A DNA stretch of 12,327 nucleotides from positions 1-12,327 of the forward strand of contig DASQOM010000051.1 of assembly GCA_035644495.1 (NCBI GenBank), read 5' to 3'. Origin of the DNA: JACQFK01 sp035644495 (GTDB taxonomy: Bacteria > Planctomycetota > MHYJ01 > JACPRB01). Both the position numbers and the translations under genes were made by a program. The notes beneath the pieces are model-generated. The model searched no databases and was not told where the DNA came from. It saw only the letters and a list, made by a program, of their open reading frames with translations. Shown here in pieces: positions 5,667-12,327 of this stretch. Each line of letters opens with the position of its first letter. The first letter of the stretch is position 1.

Positions 5667-6763
5667 AGATCGGGATCCTCTGCTATCCGACCTCCGGCGG
5701 CAGCGGCGTGATCGCGTCGGAGCTGGGGATGGCGTTGGCCGCCCGCGGCCACGAGGTCCACCTCTTCAGCTACCGGTCGCCGTTCCGCCTCCGCCCGCAC
5801 AGCGACAACTTCCAGTGGCACGAGATCACGATCCCGCAGTATCCCCTCTTCGAATACCCCTCCTACGGCATGGCCGCCGCCTGCCGCGTCGCGGAGGTCG
5901 AGCTCGACGTCCTCCACTGCCATTACGCGTATCCCCACGCCGTGAGCGCGTTCCTGGCCAAGGAGATGACCGGCCAGAAGCTGAAGACGGTGACCACCCT
6001 GCATGGCACCGACATCCTGCTCGTCGGCCAGGACGCCTCGTTCACCCGGGCCACGAAGTTCGGCCTCGAACGCAGCGACGCGATCACCGCCGTCAGCGCC
6101 TTCCTTCGCGACAAGACCCTGTCCTGGTTCGACGTCTCCCCCAAGATCCACGTGATCCCCGACTTCGTCGACGCGCGCCGCTTCAGCCCCACGGCCGGGC
6201 CTCGCGAGTCGACGATCGTCCACGTCTCCAACTTCCGCCCGGTCAAGCGCACGGCCGACGCGGTGCGTGCGCTCTACCTGATCCGGCGGCGGGTGCCGGC
6301 GACGCTGGTGCTGGTCGGTACGGGTCCGGAGAAGGAGGCGGTGCGGGAGCTGGCGGGCCGGCTGGGGATCCTGTCGTCCGTCCGCTTCATCGGCGAGGAC
6401 CCCGAGGTGGAGGCCCATTTGCGGACGGCCGGCCTCGCACTCTCGACCAGCGAGTTCGAGGGCTTCGGGATGTCGGTGCTCGAGGCCATGGCCTGCGGGG
6501 TTCCGGTGGTCGCGACCGAGTCCGGCGGCGTGTCCGAGGTGCTCTCCGAGGCCTGCGGGCGGACGGCGTCGGTCGGCGACGTCGAGGCCCTCGCCGCGGC
6601 GGCGGTGGAGATACTGCGCGACCAGAACCTGGCCCGTACGATGGGGGAGGCGGGACGCCGCCGCGCGGAAGAATTGTTTGACGTCGACCGGGTGGTTCCC
6701 CAATATGAAGCGCTCTACGAGCGCGTTTGCGGAGCAAGCAATGCCGAAAATCTATCCGTTTAA
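5663..6763 (+). CDS. bshA: N-acetyl-alpha-D-glucosaminyl L-malate synthase (BshA-type GT4)
   Basis: BshA joins UDP-GlcNAc and L-malate to give GlcNAc-malate, the first step of bacillithiol synthesis; it is cytoplasmic. The 366-residue protein is a GT4 (GT-B fold) glycosyltransferase with BshA hallmarks: MKIGILCYPTSGGSGVIASELG at the N-terminus, with the GGSG loop at 12-15, HCHYAYPHA (85-93), LHGTDILLVG (113-122), VSNFRPVKR (188-196), and the E-x7-E donor motif SEFEGFGMSVLEAMACGVP (Glu266, Glu274). Nothing is truncated. The ATG overlaps the Rid-gene stop (ATGA), and the 3' end overlaps the DUF1015 gene by 23 bases. The later enzymes BshB and BshC are not in the window, so whether the pathway is complete is unknown. 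A different GT4 acceptor remains possible, but the N-terminal and HYAYPHA motifs favour BshA. Confidence 0.85.
   Translation: MKIGILCYPTSGGSGVIASELGMALAARGHEVHLFSYRSPFRLRPHSDNFQWHEITIPQYPLFEYPSYGMAAACRVAEVELDVLHCHYAYPHAVSAFLAKEMTGQKLKTVTTLHGTDILLVGQDASFTRATKFGLERSDAITAVSAFLRDKTLSWFDVSPKIHVIPDFVDARRFSPTAGPRESTIVHVSNFRPVKRTADAVRALYLIRRRVPATLVLVGTGPEKEAVRELAGRLGILSSVRFIGEDPEVEAHLRTAGLALSTSEFEGFGMSVLEAMACGVPVVATESGGVSEVLSEACGRTASVGDVEALAAAAVEILRDQNLARTMGEAGRRRAEELFDVDRVVPQYEALYERVCGASNAENLSV
6731..6734 (+). promoter_or_regulatory. Shine-Dalgarno of the DUF1015 gene inside the end of bshA
   Basis: GGAG lies six bases upstream of the ATG at 6741, within the last codons of bshA. It supports a start at 6741 rather than the longer open frame beginning at 6678, and it makes the 23-base overlap of the two genes real. 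Confidence 0.65.
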
Positions 6764-8069
6764 GGGCGTCCATTTCGACACGTCCAGGGTGAAGGACCTG
6801 ACGCCTCTCACCACGCAGCCCTACGACAAGATCAATCCGGCCCTGCAGGACGAGTACTACAGGAAGAACGAGCATAACCTGATCCGGGTCATCCTGCGCA
6901 AGGACGAGCCGGGGAAGGACAAGTACAAGGAAGCGGCCGCGACCCTGAACGCCTGGCTGCAGGAAGGCGTCCTGGTCCAGGACGCCAAGCCCGCGTTCTA
7001 CGTCTACCACCAGATCTACAAGACCCCGAACGGCGTGAAGACCCGCAAGGGGATCGTGGCCCTGGTGCAGATCGACGAGCCGGGGAAGGGCAAGATCCTG
7101 CCCCACGAGCAGACCCACAGCGGTCCCAAGGCCGACCGCTTGGCCCTGATCACCGCGACCAAGACCCATACCGAGAACATCTTCCTCCTCTATCCGGACC
7201 CCGAGAAGGCCGTGAACCGGATCTGCGACGAGATGGCCAAGGGCAAGCCGGACTTCGAGGCGAAGGACGACCTGGGCGAGACCCACAAGGTCTGGCGCCT
7301 GGACGACCCCGCGAAGATCCAGGCCATCCAGAAGGTGATGGACGCCAGGGACTGCGTCATCGCCGACGGCCACCACCGCTACGAGACGAGCTGGAACTAC
7401 AAGCAGCAGTGCGCCAAGGCGGGCATCCAGGGGACGGGCACCGAGACGCCGGACAACGTGCTGGCGACGCTTGTCAACATGGACGACGACCTGACGATCT
7501 TCGGCACGCACCGCCTTTGCTACGATATCCAGAACTTCGACATGGCGAAGGTGCTGACGGCCGCGAAATCGGCCTTCGACATCCGCGAGTACTCCTTCAA
7601 CAACGACCAGGAGGAGAAGGCGGCGCGGCGCGACCTGCTCGAGGACCTGAAGGTCGAGGGCATGTCGAAGCCCTGCTTCGGCGCGGTGGCCAAGGGCGCG
7701 AAGTCGCATTACCTGTTCGTGACGCGCGACGTGAAGGCGGCGGCCGCCCAGGTCAAGGACAAGCGTTCCGAGGACTGGCGCAGCCTCGACGTCTGCCTGC
7801 TGCACACGCTGATCCTGGAGAAGCTGCTGGGCATCGGCCCCGAGCAGCTGGCGGCGGAGAAGAACGTCCACTTCTATCGATCGGCGGACGAGACGATCGA
7901 CCATGTTCGAGCGACCGGGCCGTACCAGGTTGCGTTTCTCGTCAACCCGGTGCGGATGGACCAGATCCAGAAGGTCGTGAAGAACGGGGAAAAGTTCCCC
8001 CAGAAGTCGACGGACTTTTATCCGAAGCTCCTGACGGGGCTTCTCTTGTGCAAACTGAACATCAGCTAG
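6741..8069 (+). CDS. DUF1015 family protein (possible free-serine kinase)
   Basis: The 442-residue protein is a full-length DUF1015 member. Family landmarks are PFKGVHF and TTQPYDKI near the N-terminus, ILPHEQTHSGPKADRLAL (119-136), and IADGHHRYETS (207-217). The DGHHRYE motif is the most telling: it resembles the 'DGHHR' loop of ParB-like and SerK-type proteins, which in SerK belongs to a nucleotide/serine kinase site. I recall reports that some DUF1015-like proteins phosphorylate free serine, possibly using pyrophosphate, but cannot confirm this here. The next gene encodes a SerC-like aminotransferase, a pairing I remember from several phyla, which supports a role around O-phosphoserine. 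It starts within the end of bshA, and seven bases separate it from the next ATG. Family assignment is firm; function is inference. Confidence 0.9.
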   Translation: MPKIYPFKGVHFDTSRVKDLTPLTTQPYDKINPALQDEYYRKNEHNLIRVILRKDEPGKDKYKEAAATLNAWLQEGVLVQDAKPAFYVYHQIYKTPNGVKTRKGIVALVQIDEPGKGKILPHEQTHSGPKADRLALITATKTHTENIFLLYPDPEKAVNRICDEMAKGKPDFEAKDDLGETHKVWRLDDPAKIQAIQKVMDARDCVIADGHHRYETSWNYKQQCAKAGIQGTGTETPDNVLATLVNMDDDLTIFGTHRLCYDIQNFDMAKVLTAAKSAFDIREYSFNNDQEEKAARRDLLEDLKVEGMSKPCFGAVAKGAKSHYLFVTRDVKAAAAQVKDKRSEDWRSLDVCLLHTLILEKLLGIGPEQLAAEKNVHFYRSADETIDHVRATGPYQVAFLVNPVRMDQIQKVVKNGEKFPQKSTDFYPKLLTGLLLCKLNIS

Positions 8070-8073
8070 GAAG
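8068..8073 (+). promoter_or_regulatory. Shine-Dalgarno of the SerC-like gene overlapping the DUF1015 stop
   Basis: AGGAAG begins inside the TAG stop of the DUF1015 gene and ends three bases before the ATG at 8077. The spacing is short but the sequence is strong. Overlap of stop and ribosome-binding site implies tight translational linkage of the two genes. Confidence 0.55.
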
Positions 8074-8076
8074 CCT

Positions 8077-9156
8077 ATGGGACATAAGAGACTTTGGATC
8101 CCCGGACCCGTTGAAGTGCATCCCGACGTTCTCCAGGCCTGCGCGGTGCCGATGATCTCCCACCGCGGCAAGGACTACCAGAAGATCCACTCCAGCGCCA
8201 AGGCCGGCCTTCGCAAGCTGCTGGGCACCGAGAAGGGCCAGATCTACCTGTTCACGTCCAGCTCCACCGGCGCCATGGAAGGCGCGCTGCGGAACCTCTG
8301 CGCGAAACGCGTGCTCTCCTGCACCTGCGGCAACTTCTCCGAGCGCTGGCACGACATCGCGCTCGAGAACGGCAAGGAGTCCGACAAGTACGGCGTCGAA
8401 TGGGGCCAGCCCAACCGGCCCGAGGACATCGACAAGCTGCTCTCCACCGGCAAGTATGACTGCCTGACGCTCGTCTCCAACGAGACCTCCACGGGCCTCT
8501 TCAACCCGCTCCGCGAGATCTGCGACGTGATGAAGAAGTACCCGGACGTGTCCTTCGCGGTCGACGCGGTCAGCTCCCTCGCCGGCGTCCCGATCAATCC
8601 GGACGAGCTGGGCATCGACTACCTCCTGGCCGGCACGCAGAAGGCCTTCGGCCTGCCGCCCGGCCTCGCGGTCGTGTGGGCCTCCGACAAGGCCATGGAG
8701 AAGTCCGCGAAAGTGCCGGCGAAGGGCCACTACTTCGACCTCCATCAGTTCAAGAAGATGGACGAGAAGAACGAGACCCCGGAGACGCCGGTCATCAGCC
8801 TCATCTACGCCCTCGACGTGCAGATGAAGCGCATGCTGGCCGAGGGGCTCGACAACCGCTGGAAGCGGCACCGCGAGATGGCGACGATCTGCCAAGACTG
8901 GGCCAACACGCACTTCAAGATGTTCCCGGCGAAGGGCTGCTGGTCCACCACGGTGTCCTGCATCGAGAACACCCGCAAGGACATCACCGTCAAGCAGCTC
9001 TACGACAAGCTGTATGAGCGCGACGCCGTCATCAGCGAAGGCTACGGCAAGCTGAAGGAGAGGACTTTCCGCATCGCCCATATGGCGGACACGCAGCCGT
9101 CGGACCTGAAGCAGCTCCTGGGCTGGATCGACGAAATCATCGGGGTCAAGAAGTGA
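8077..9156 (+). CDS. Class V PLP aminotransferase, SerC/serine-pyruvate type
   Basis: The 359-residue enzyme has the fold-type I class V pattern: WIPGPVEVHPDVLQA (7-21), MISHRGKDY (26-34), FTSSSTGAMEGA phosphate-binding loop (59-70), FAVDAVSSLAG with PLP-pairing Asp163, AGTQKAFGLPPGLA with Schiff-base Lys189, and FRIAHMAD (331-338) with substrate carboxylate-binding Arg332. The segment KGHYFDLHQFKK and ETPVISLIYALD matches the group annotated variously as alanine-glyoxylate, serine-pyruvate or phosphoserine aminotransferase. The partner DUF1015 gene seven bases upstream favours phosphoserine or serine as amino donor. I leave out a gene symbol because it is not the classical SerC family. A separate phosphoglycerate dehydrogenase, often next in such clusters, is absent here: the operon ends in a terminator 27 bases after the stop. 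Confidence 0.88.
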   Translation: MGHKRLWIPGPVEVHPDVLQACAVPMISHRGKDYQKIHSSAKAGLRKLLGTEKGQIYLFTSSSTGAMEGALRNLCAKRVLSCTCGNFSERWHDIALENGKESDKYGVEWGQPNRPEDIDKLLSTGKYDCLTLVSNETSTGLFNPLREICDVMKKYPDVSFAVDAVSSLAGVPINPDELGIDYLLAGTQKAFGLPPGLAVVWASDKAMEKSAKVPAKGHYFDLHQFKKMDEKNETPETPVISLIYALDVQMKRMLAEGLDNRWKRHREMATICQDWANTHFKMFPAKGCWSTTVSCIENTRKDITVKQLYDKLYERDAVISEGYGKLKERTFRIAHMADTQPSDLKQLLGWIDEIIGVKK

Positions 9157-9182
9157 GCCGAGAGAATCCAGAATAGAAACAG

Positions 9183-9211
9183 AAAGGGGGGCCTCCGGCC
9201 CCCCTTTTTTT
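9183..9211 (+). terminator. Strong intrinsic terminator of the purH operon
   Basis: GGGGGGCC (9186-9193) pairs perfectly with GGCCCCCC (9197-9204) around a three-base loop. Three A-T pairs (9183-9185 with 9205-9207) extend the stem to 11 bp, and seven T run from 9205 to 9211. It lies 26 bases after the stop of the aminotransferase gene. The T tract stops six bases before the dgt ATG, so it either ends the upstream operon completely or attenuates read-through into dgt. Confidence 0.93.
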
Positions 9212-9217
9212 ATCCAG

Positions 9218-10357
9218 ATGATCACCCGACAGCAGCTGGAAGAGCGCGAGGAGCAGACGCTGGCGCCGTTCGCGGCGAAGAGCGGCCGCTCGGCCGGGCG
9301 CAGGGATCCCGAGCCCGAGCATGAGTTCCGAACCGCCTATCAGCGCGACCGCGACCGCGTCATCCACTGCGCCGCGTTCCGTCGCCTCCAGTACAAGACC
9401 CAGGTCTTCGTCAACCACGAGGGCGACTACTACCGCACGCGCCTGACGCATTCGACGGAGGCCGCCCAGATCTCGCGGACCATCGCGCGCGCGATGGGCC
9501 TGAACGAGGACCTCTGCGAGGTGGTCGCGCTCGGCCACGACCTGGGCCATACGCCGTTCGGGCATTCCGGCCAGGACGCGCTGGACGAGTGCATGAAGGC
9601 CCACGGCGGCTTCGAGCACAACCGCCAGAGCCTCCGGGTCGTCGAAATCCTCGAGCACCGGTATCCCGGCTTCGCGGGCCTCAACCTCAGCTTCGAGACC
9701 CGCGAGTCGATCCGCAAGCACGGCTGGCCGGGCCGGAAGGATTTCGAGCCCGAATACCATCCCGAGTGGGCGCCCCTGCTCGAGGCCCAGGTGGTCGACA
9801 TCGCCGATTCCATCGCTTACGACGCGCATGACATCGACGACAGCTGGAAGGCCGGCCTGCTGACCGAGGAGCAGCTCGCGACGCTCGACATCTGGAAGCG
9901 CGCGACCGAAGGGTCGAAGCTGGCCGGCGAGATGCGCGTCCGGGCGGCCGTACGCCAGCTCATCAATCTTGAGGTGACGGACCTCGTCCAGACGTCGCTC
10001 GTCCACGTCAAACGTCTGAATCTGGACTCGCTGGATGCGGTTCGCGCGGCGAAGGAAGGGGCGGTGGGCTTCTCGCCGGAGATGGACCGGCAGAAGAAGG
10101 CGCTGCAGCACTTCCTGCACCAGAACGTTTACCGGCATCACCGCGTCGTCATCATGTCCGAGAAGGCGAAGCGCTTCATCGCCGAGCTGTACCGGTCCTA
10201 TACGGCAAATCCGGCGACGCTGCCGCCGCACTTCCAGGATTGGGCCAAACAGGCGGGGACGCCCCGGGCGGTCGCGGACTATATCGCGGGGATGACCGAC
10301 CGCTACTGCCAGGACGAGTACAGAAAACTCTTCTATCCGTTCGAAAACGTTCTGTAG
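9218..10357 (+). CDS. dgt: dGTPase-type deoxynucleotide triphosphohydrolase (HD domain)
   Basis: The enzyme cleaves dNTPs, dGTP preferentially, to nucleoside plus triphosphate and so tunes the DNA precursor pool. Type 2 dGTPase landmarks are present: a leader LAPFAAKSGRSAGR (15-28), FRTAYQRDRDRVIHCAAFRRL (37-57), KTQVF (60-64), RLTHS with metal ligand His78, GHDLGHTPFGHSG with His107/Asp108 (106-118), FEHNRQS (132-138), and DIADSIAYDAHDIDD (194-208), which supplies the last ligand. Length is 379 residues, usual for the type 2 group. The N-terminus aligns with relatives, so the ATG at 9218 is right even though it has no Shine-Dalgarno and follows the terminator T tract by six bases. Two bases separate its stop from the membrane PIN/TRAM gene. 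Confidence 0.93.
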   Translation: MITRQQLEEREEQTLAPFAAKSGRSAGRRDPEPEHEFRTAYQRDRDRVIHCAAFRRLQYKTQVFVNHEGDYYRTRLTHSTEAAQISRTIARAMGLNEDLCEVVALGHDLGHTPFGHSGQDALDECMKAHGGFEHNRQSLRVVEILEHRYPGFAGLNLSFETRESIRKHGWPGRKDFEPEYHPEWAPLLEAQVVDIADSIAYDAHDIDDSWKAGLLTEEQLATLDIWKRATEGSKLAGEMRVRAAVRQLINLEVTDLVQTSLVHVKRLNLDSLDAVRAAKEGAVGFSPEMDRQKKALQHFLHQNVYRHHRVVIMSEKAKRFIAELYRSYTANPATLPPHFQDWAKQAGTPRAVADYIAGMTDRYCQDEYRKLFYPFENVL

Positions 10358-10359
10358 CC

Positions 10360-11343
10360 ATGCTGCACGTCGTCCGCGCCCTCTTCGTCCTGGCCTGCGG
10401 CACCGTCGGCTGGGTGACCGGCATCGACCTCTACAGCCAGCCCTGGATGGGGCTCTTCATCGGGCTGGGCGCCGGGATGATCTTCATGACCCTTCAGCTG
10501 CTGGCGACGCGGCAGCTGGCGTCGGTCGTCATCGCGCTCGTCTTCGGCATCCTGGTCGGCTGCCTGCTCGCGTACTTCCTGATCAAGGTCCTGGACCTGC
10601 TCAACGAGGACATGGTCCCGAAGGCGCGAATGTACCGGAACTTCGCGATCGCCGTGGTGCTGAGCTTCCTGTCCGTCCTGACCATCCTGCACGTCAAGGA
10701 CGACTTCAAATTTGTGATCCCGTTCGTCGAGCTCAAGCGCGAGGGGGGCGGGTCGAAGCCCGTCATCCTCGACACGAGCGCGATCATCGACGGCCGCATC
10801 GCCGACCTGATGGATACCAAGGTCATCGACACGCGGATCATCGTCCCCAGGTTCGTGCTGCAGGAACTTCAGCAGGTGGCGGACTCGCAGGACAAGCTGA
10901 AGCGCAACCGCGGCCGCCGCGGACTCGACATCCTGAACCGCATCCGGAAGACCAAGAACGTCGAGGTGCAGGAGGTCGAGCTGCCCGACATCTCGGGCGT
11001 CGACGCAAAGCTCGTGCGCCTCGGGAAGAACCTGGACGCCCGGATCGTGACGACCGACTTCAACCTCAATAAGGTGGCCCAGGTGCAGGGCGTCGAGGTG
11101 ATCAACATCAACGACATCGCGTCGGCGCTGCGCCCGGTCGTGCTCCAGGGCGAGAAGCTGACGGTGAAGATCATCCGCACCGGCGAAAGCGCGGGGCAGG
11201 GCGTCGGCTACGTCGAGGACGGCACGATGGTGGTGGCCGAGGACTGCGCGTCGAAGATCGGCCAGGAAGTCGAGCTCGTGATCAGCAACGTGCTGCAGAC
11301 CTCGTCCGGCCGCATCATCTTCGGCCGGCCCAGCGCGTCCTGA
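10360..11343 (+). CDS. Membrane-anchored PIN/TRAM domain protein, YacL-type
   Basis: The 327-residue protein has about four N-terminal transmembrane helices (near 5-22, 30-48, 53-77 and 95-112). A cytoplasmic PIN nuclease domain (about 134-255) and a C-terminal TRAM RNA-binding domain (about 259-324) follow. PIN acidic residues are visible in VILDTSAIIDGRI (Asp138), LQELQQVAD (Glu169), RGRRGLDIL (Asp190) and TTDFNLNKVA (Asp233), so the metal site looks intact and nuclease activity is plausible. TRAM is seen in GEKLTVKI, GVGYVEDGTMVVAE and VELVISNVLQTSSGRIIFG. The architecture matches Bacillus YacL and relatives in cyanobacteria and many other phyla, whose target is, as far as I know, unestablished. 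It shares a transcript with dgt (2-base gap). It ends seven bases before the convergent - strand gene, with no terminator visible between them. Confidence 0.92.
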   Translation: MLHVVRALFVLACGTVGWVTGIDLYSQPWMGLFIGLGAGMIFMTLQLLATRQLASVVIALVFGILVGCLLAYFLIKVLDLLNEDMVPKARMYRNFAIAVVLSFLSVLTILHVKDDFKFVIPFVELKREGGGSKPVILDTSAIIDGRIADLMDTKVIDTRIIVPRFVLQELQQVADSQDKLKRNRGRRGLDILNRIRKTKNVEVQEVELPDISGVDAKLVRLGKNLDARIVTTDFNLNKVAQVQGVEVININDIASALRPVVLQGEKLTVKIIRTGESAGQGVGYVEDGTMVVAEDCASKIGQEVELVISNVLQTSSGRIIFGRPSAS

Positions 11344-11349
11344 AGATCG

Positions 11350-11865
11350 CTAGTTTCCGGGACACCAGCTCGACCAGACCCGCCATCCCTGATGATAGCG
11401 GGCGCCGTTTACCCTCCACCATTCGTTGAAATCAGTCAGGAATTGGTTCCGGTCAAGAGTCCGCTTTCCATTCTTGTAGACCCAACGGGTTGGATCGGGC
11501 AATGAATTAGACCCGCCGGCCCCTCTCGGAATCGGTCCCAGCAGTATTCCTTGAATCAGGTTCATGACGGCATCCTGGAACTGAGGATTACCCGAAGAGT
11601 TCATGGCATCCACCAAATAGGGTAAGGCTCGGCAGCCCGCCCTGGGAGCCTGGGTTGGCACCGAGCCGAGGGCGATGATGTCGAAGGAGGAATCTCCGCT
11701 CTCCAAAGGGACAAACTTGGCTTCCCAATCCCGGATTTCCTTCCGCAGAGTCCAATCCCAGTAGAGAAAGATGCCGCACCAGATCAGGGAAAGAAGGAGG
11801 AGAAAACCGGCGATGAGGATGACAAAGATCTTGATCGGTTTCCGACCAGGGGACGGCGAGGTCAT
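11350..11865 (-). CDS. Small membrane-anchored protein, paralogue of the upstream gene, low GC
   Basis: I do not recognise a named family. The 171-residue product has a basic N-terminus, one transmembrane helix (about 11-35) and an exported or cytoplasmic domain with AGCRALPYLVDAM (76-88), NPQF (93-96), FNEWWRVNGARYHQG (146-160) and a final WCPG. The same landmarks in the same order occur in the preceding gene, so the two are tandem duplicates. The 'GCRALPYL..AM' unit looks like one helix pair of a HEAT-like repeat. The preferred start at 11865 overlaps the upstream TGA as ATGA; an in-frame ATG at 11892 would overlap by 31 bases and precede a less natural, Arg-rich N-terminus. G+C is about 55% by hand count over 11401-11640, clearly below the flanking genes. 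This hints at a separate history or relaxed constraint. Confidence 0.72.
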   Translation of the reverse strand: MTSPSPGRKPIKIFVILIAGFLLLLSLIWCGIFLYWDWTLRKEIRDWEAKFVPLESGDSSFDIIALGSVPTQAPRAGCRALPYLVDAMNSSGNPQFQDAVMNLIQGILLGPIPRGAGGSNSLPDPTRWVYKNGKRTLDRNQFLTDFNEWWRVNGARYHQGWRVWSSWCPGN

Positions 11866-12314
11866 ATGCCGCCGCAGTCGGACTTCCACCATTTCGCGCC
11901 GGAGTGGCGCGCCTCACCCTTCTCGCGCCACCAGGCGTGGATCTCATCGCACTTTCGCTGACGTTCGGCCGGGGACATGTCGGGCGTCATCAGCCATCCT
12001 TCGAGTCGCGCGTCCAGCTCGAGGTCGCCTCGCATCAGCGGGCCCTTCAGGTCCTTCTTCAGCAGCTGCGACGCCTCCGCCAGGAAGAACGGATTCTTGC
12101 CCGGCTGCATCGCCGGAATCAGGTAGGGGAGCGCCCGGCAGCCCGCGTCCTCGAGCAGGTCGACCGCGTCCGCATCGCCGCCCTGCACCCCGCTCCGGGT
12201 CTCCAGCGTGCGCACCGCGCTGACGAGCCGGATGTGCCAGTAGCCGTAGCCGCCGGCCCAGCCCAGGACGGCGAATATTCCGAGGGTCGCCAGGATTCCG
12301 AGCACTCTCTTCAT
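11862..12314 (-). CDS. Small membrane-anchored protein with GCRALPYL motif
   Basis: The family is unrecognised. The 150-residue product begins MKRVLGILATLG, a basic start followed by one hydrophobic helix (about 4-26) that could be a signal anchor. After a polar linker it has AGCRALPYLIPAM (57-69), NPFF (74-77), a stretch of charged helices, then IHAWWREKGEARHSG (125-139) and a C-terminal WWKSDCGG. It is paralogous to the next gene downstream on the same strand, with which it overlaps by four bases (ATGA). A good Shine-Dalgarno (AGGAGT, complement of 12321-12326) sits six bases before the ATG, so the start is well supported. Its G+C is high, like the rest of the window. The promoter lies outside the window. 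Confidence 0.78.
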   Translation of the reverse strand: MKRVLGILATLGIFAVLGWAGGYGYWHIRLVSAVRTLETRSGVQGGDADAVDLLEDAGCRALPYLIPAMQPGKNPFFLAEASQLLKKDLKGPLMRGDLELDARLEGWLMTPDMSPAERQRKCDEIHAWWREKGEARHSGAKWWKSDCGGI

Positions 12315-12320
12315 GCGACT

Positions 12321-12326
12321 ACTCCT
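12321..12326 (-). promoter_or_regulatory. Shine-Dalgarno of the first paralogue
   Basis: On the - strand AGGAGT lies six bases before the ATG at 12314. It fixes that start and shows that canonical ribosome-binding sites are used in this genome alongside the leaderless-looking starts. Confidence 0.7.
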
Positions 12327-12327
12327 G

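Noticed and set aside
6387..8171. 594-codon open frame on the - strand antisense to bshA and the DUF1015 gene
   Set aside because: It spans two well-supported genes, has a low-complexity Arg/Pro-rich end and no recognisable domain, so it is a shadow frame.
9205..9213. T tract of the terminator doubling as a -10 box for dgt (TTTTAT)
   Set aside because: Only four of six positions match, and the region 16-18 bases upstream is a G run with no -35 resemblance. It remains only one of several explanations for dgt expression.

Overview
The window is a dense, high-GC bacterial chromosomal segment. It holds eleven complete protein genes, the 3' end of a twelfth, two good sigma70-like promoters plus a weaker one, one strong intrinsic terminator and a small degenerate repeat. 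I see no rRNA, tRNA, CRISPR array, transposase or phage gene. The gene set suggests a Gram-negative-type, non-proteobacterial lineage: zinc-ribbon L28 with an extra loop, archaeal-type SHMT, BshA, DUF1015 plus SerC-like aminotransferase, YacL-type PIN/TRAM protein, and a partial protein with a 'SVGPDxVDDGG' tail. A Planctomycetota/PVC or comparable lineage is my guess, at low confidence.

Layout. Bases 1-204 are the tail of an unrecognised protein. Next come rpmB (237-497), glyA (584-1912) and an isochorismatase-fold hydrolase (1912-2469) on the + strand; the glyA stop overlaps the hydrolase start. A lipid-flippase-like membrane protein (2456-3556) lies on the - strand and overlaps the hydrolase tail by 14 bases. 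From a 152-base divergent intergenic region carrying two back-to-back promoters, a + strand operon runs purH (3709-5256), a Rid-family gene (5280-5666), bshA (5663-6763), a DUF1015 gene (6741-8069) and a SerC-like aminotransferase gene (8077-9156). It ends at a GC-rich hairpin with a T tract (9183-9211). Seven bases later dgt begins (9218-10357), followed two bases on by a membrane PIN/TRAM protein gene (10360-11343). On the - strand, two small paralogous membrane-anchored proteins (12314-11862 and 11865-11350) end the window.

How the genes fit together. Much of the window concerns serine, glycine and one-carbon chemistry. SHMT makes 5,10-methylene-THF and PurH consumes 10-formyl-THF. Rid proteins act on reactive enamine/imine by-products. 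BshA starts bacillithiol synthesis, which needs cysteine. The DUF1015 protein and SerC-like aminotransferase form a co-transcribed pair that may interconvert serine, O-phosphoserine and 3-phosphohydroxypyruvate. That last link is inference.

The genes behind the three proposed promoters (rpmB, flippase, purH) have no Shine-Dalgarno and would have very short or absent leaders. Several genes inside operons (rid, DUF1015, SerC-like) have clear Shine-Dalgarno sequences.
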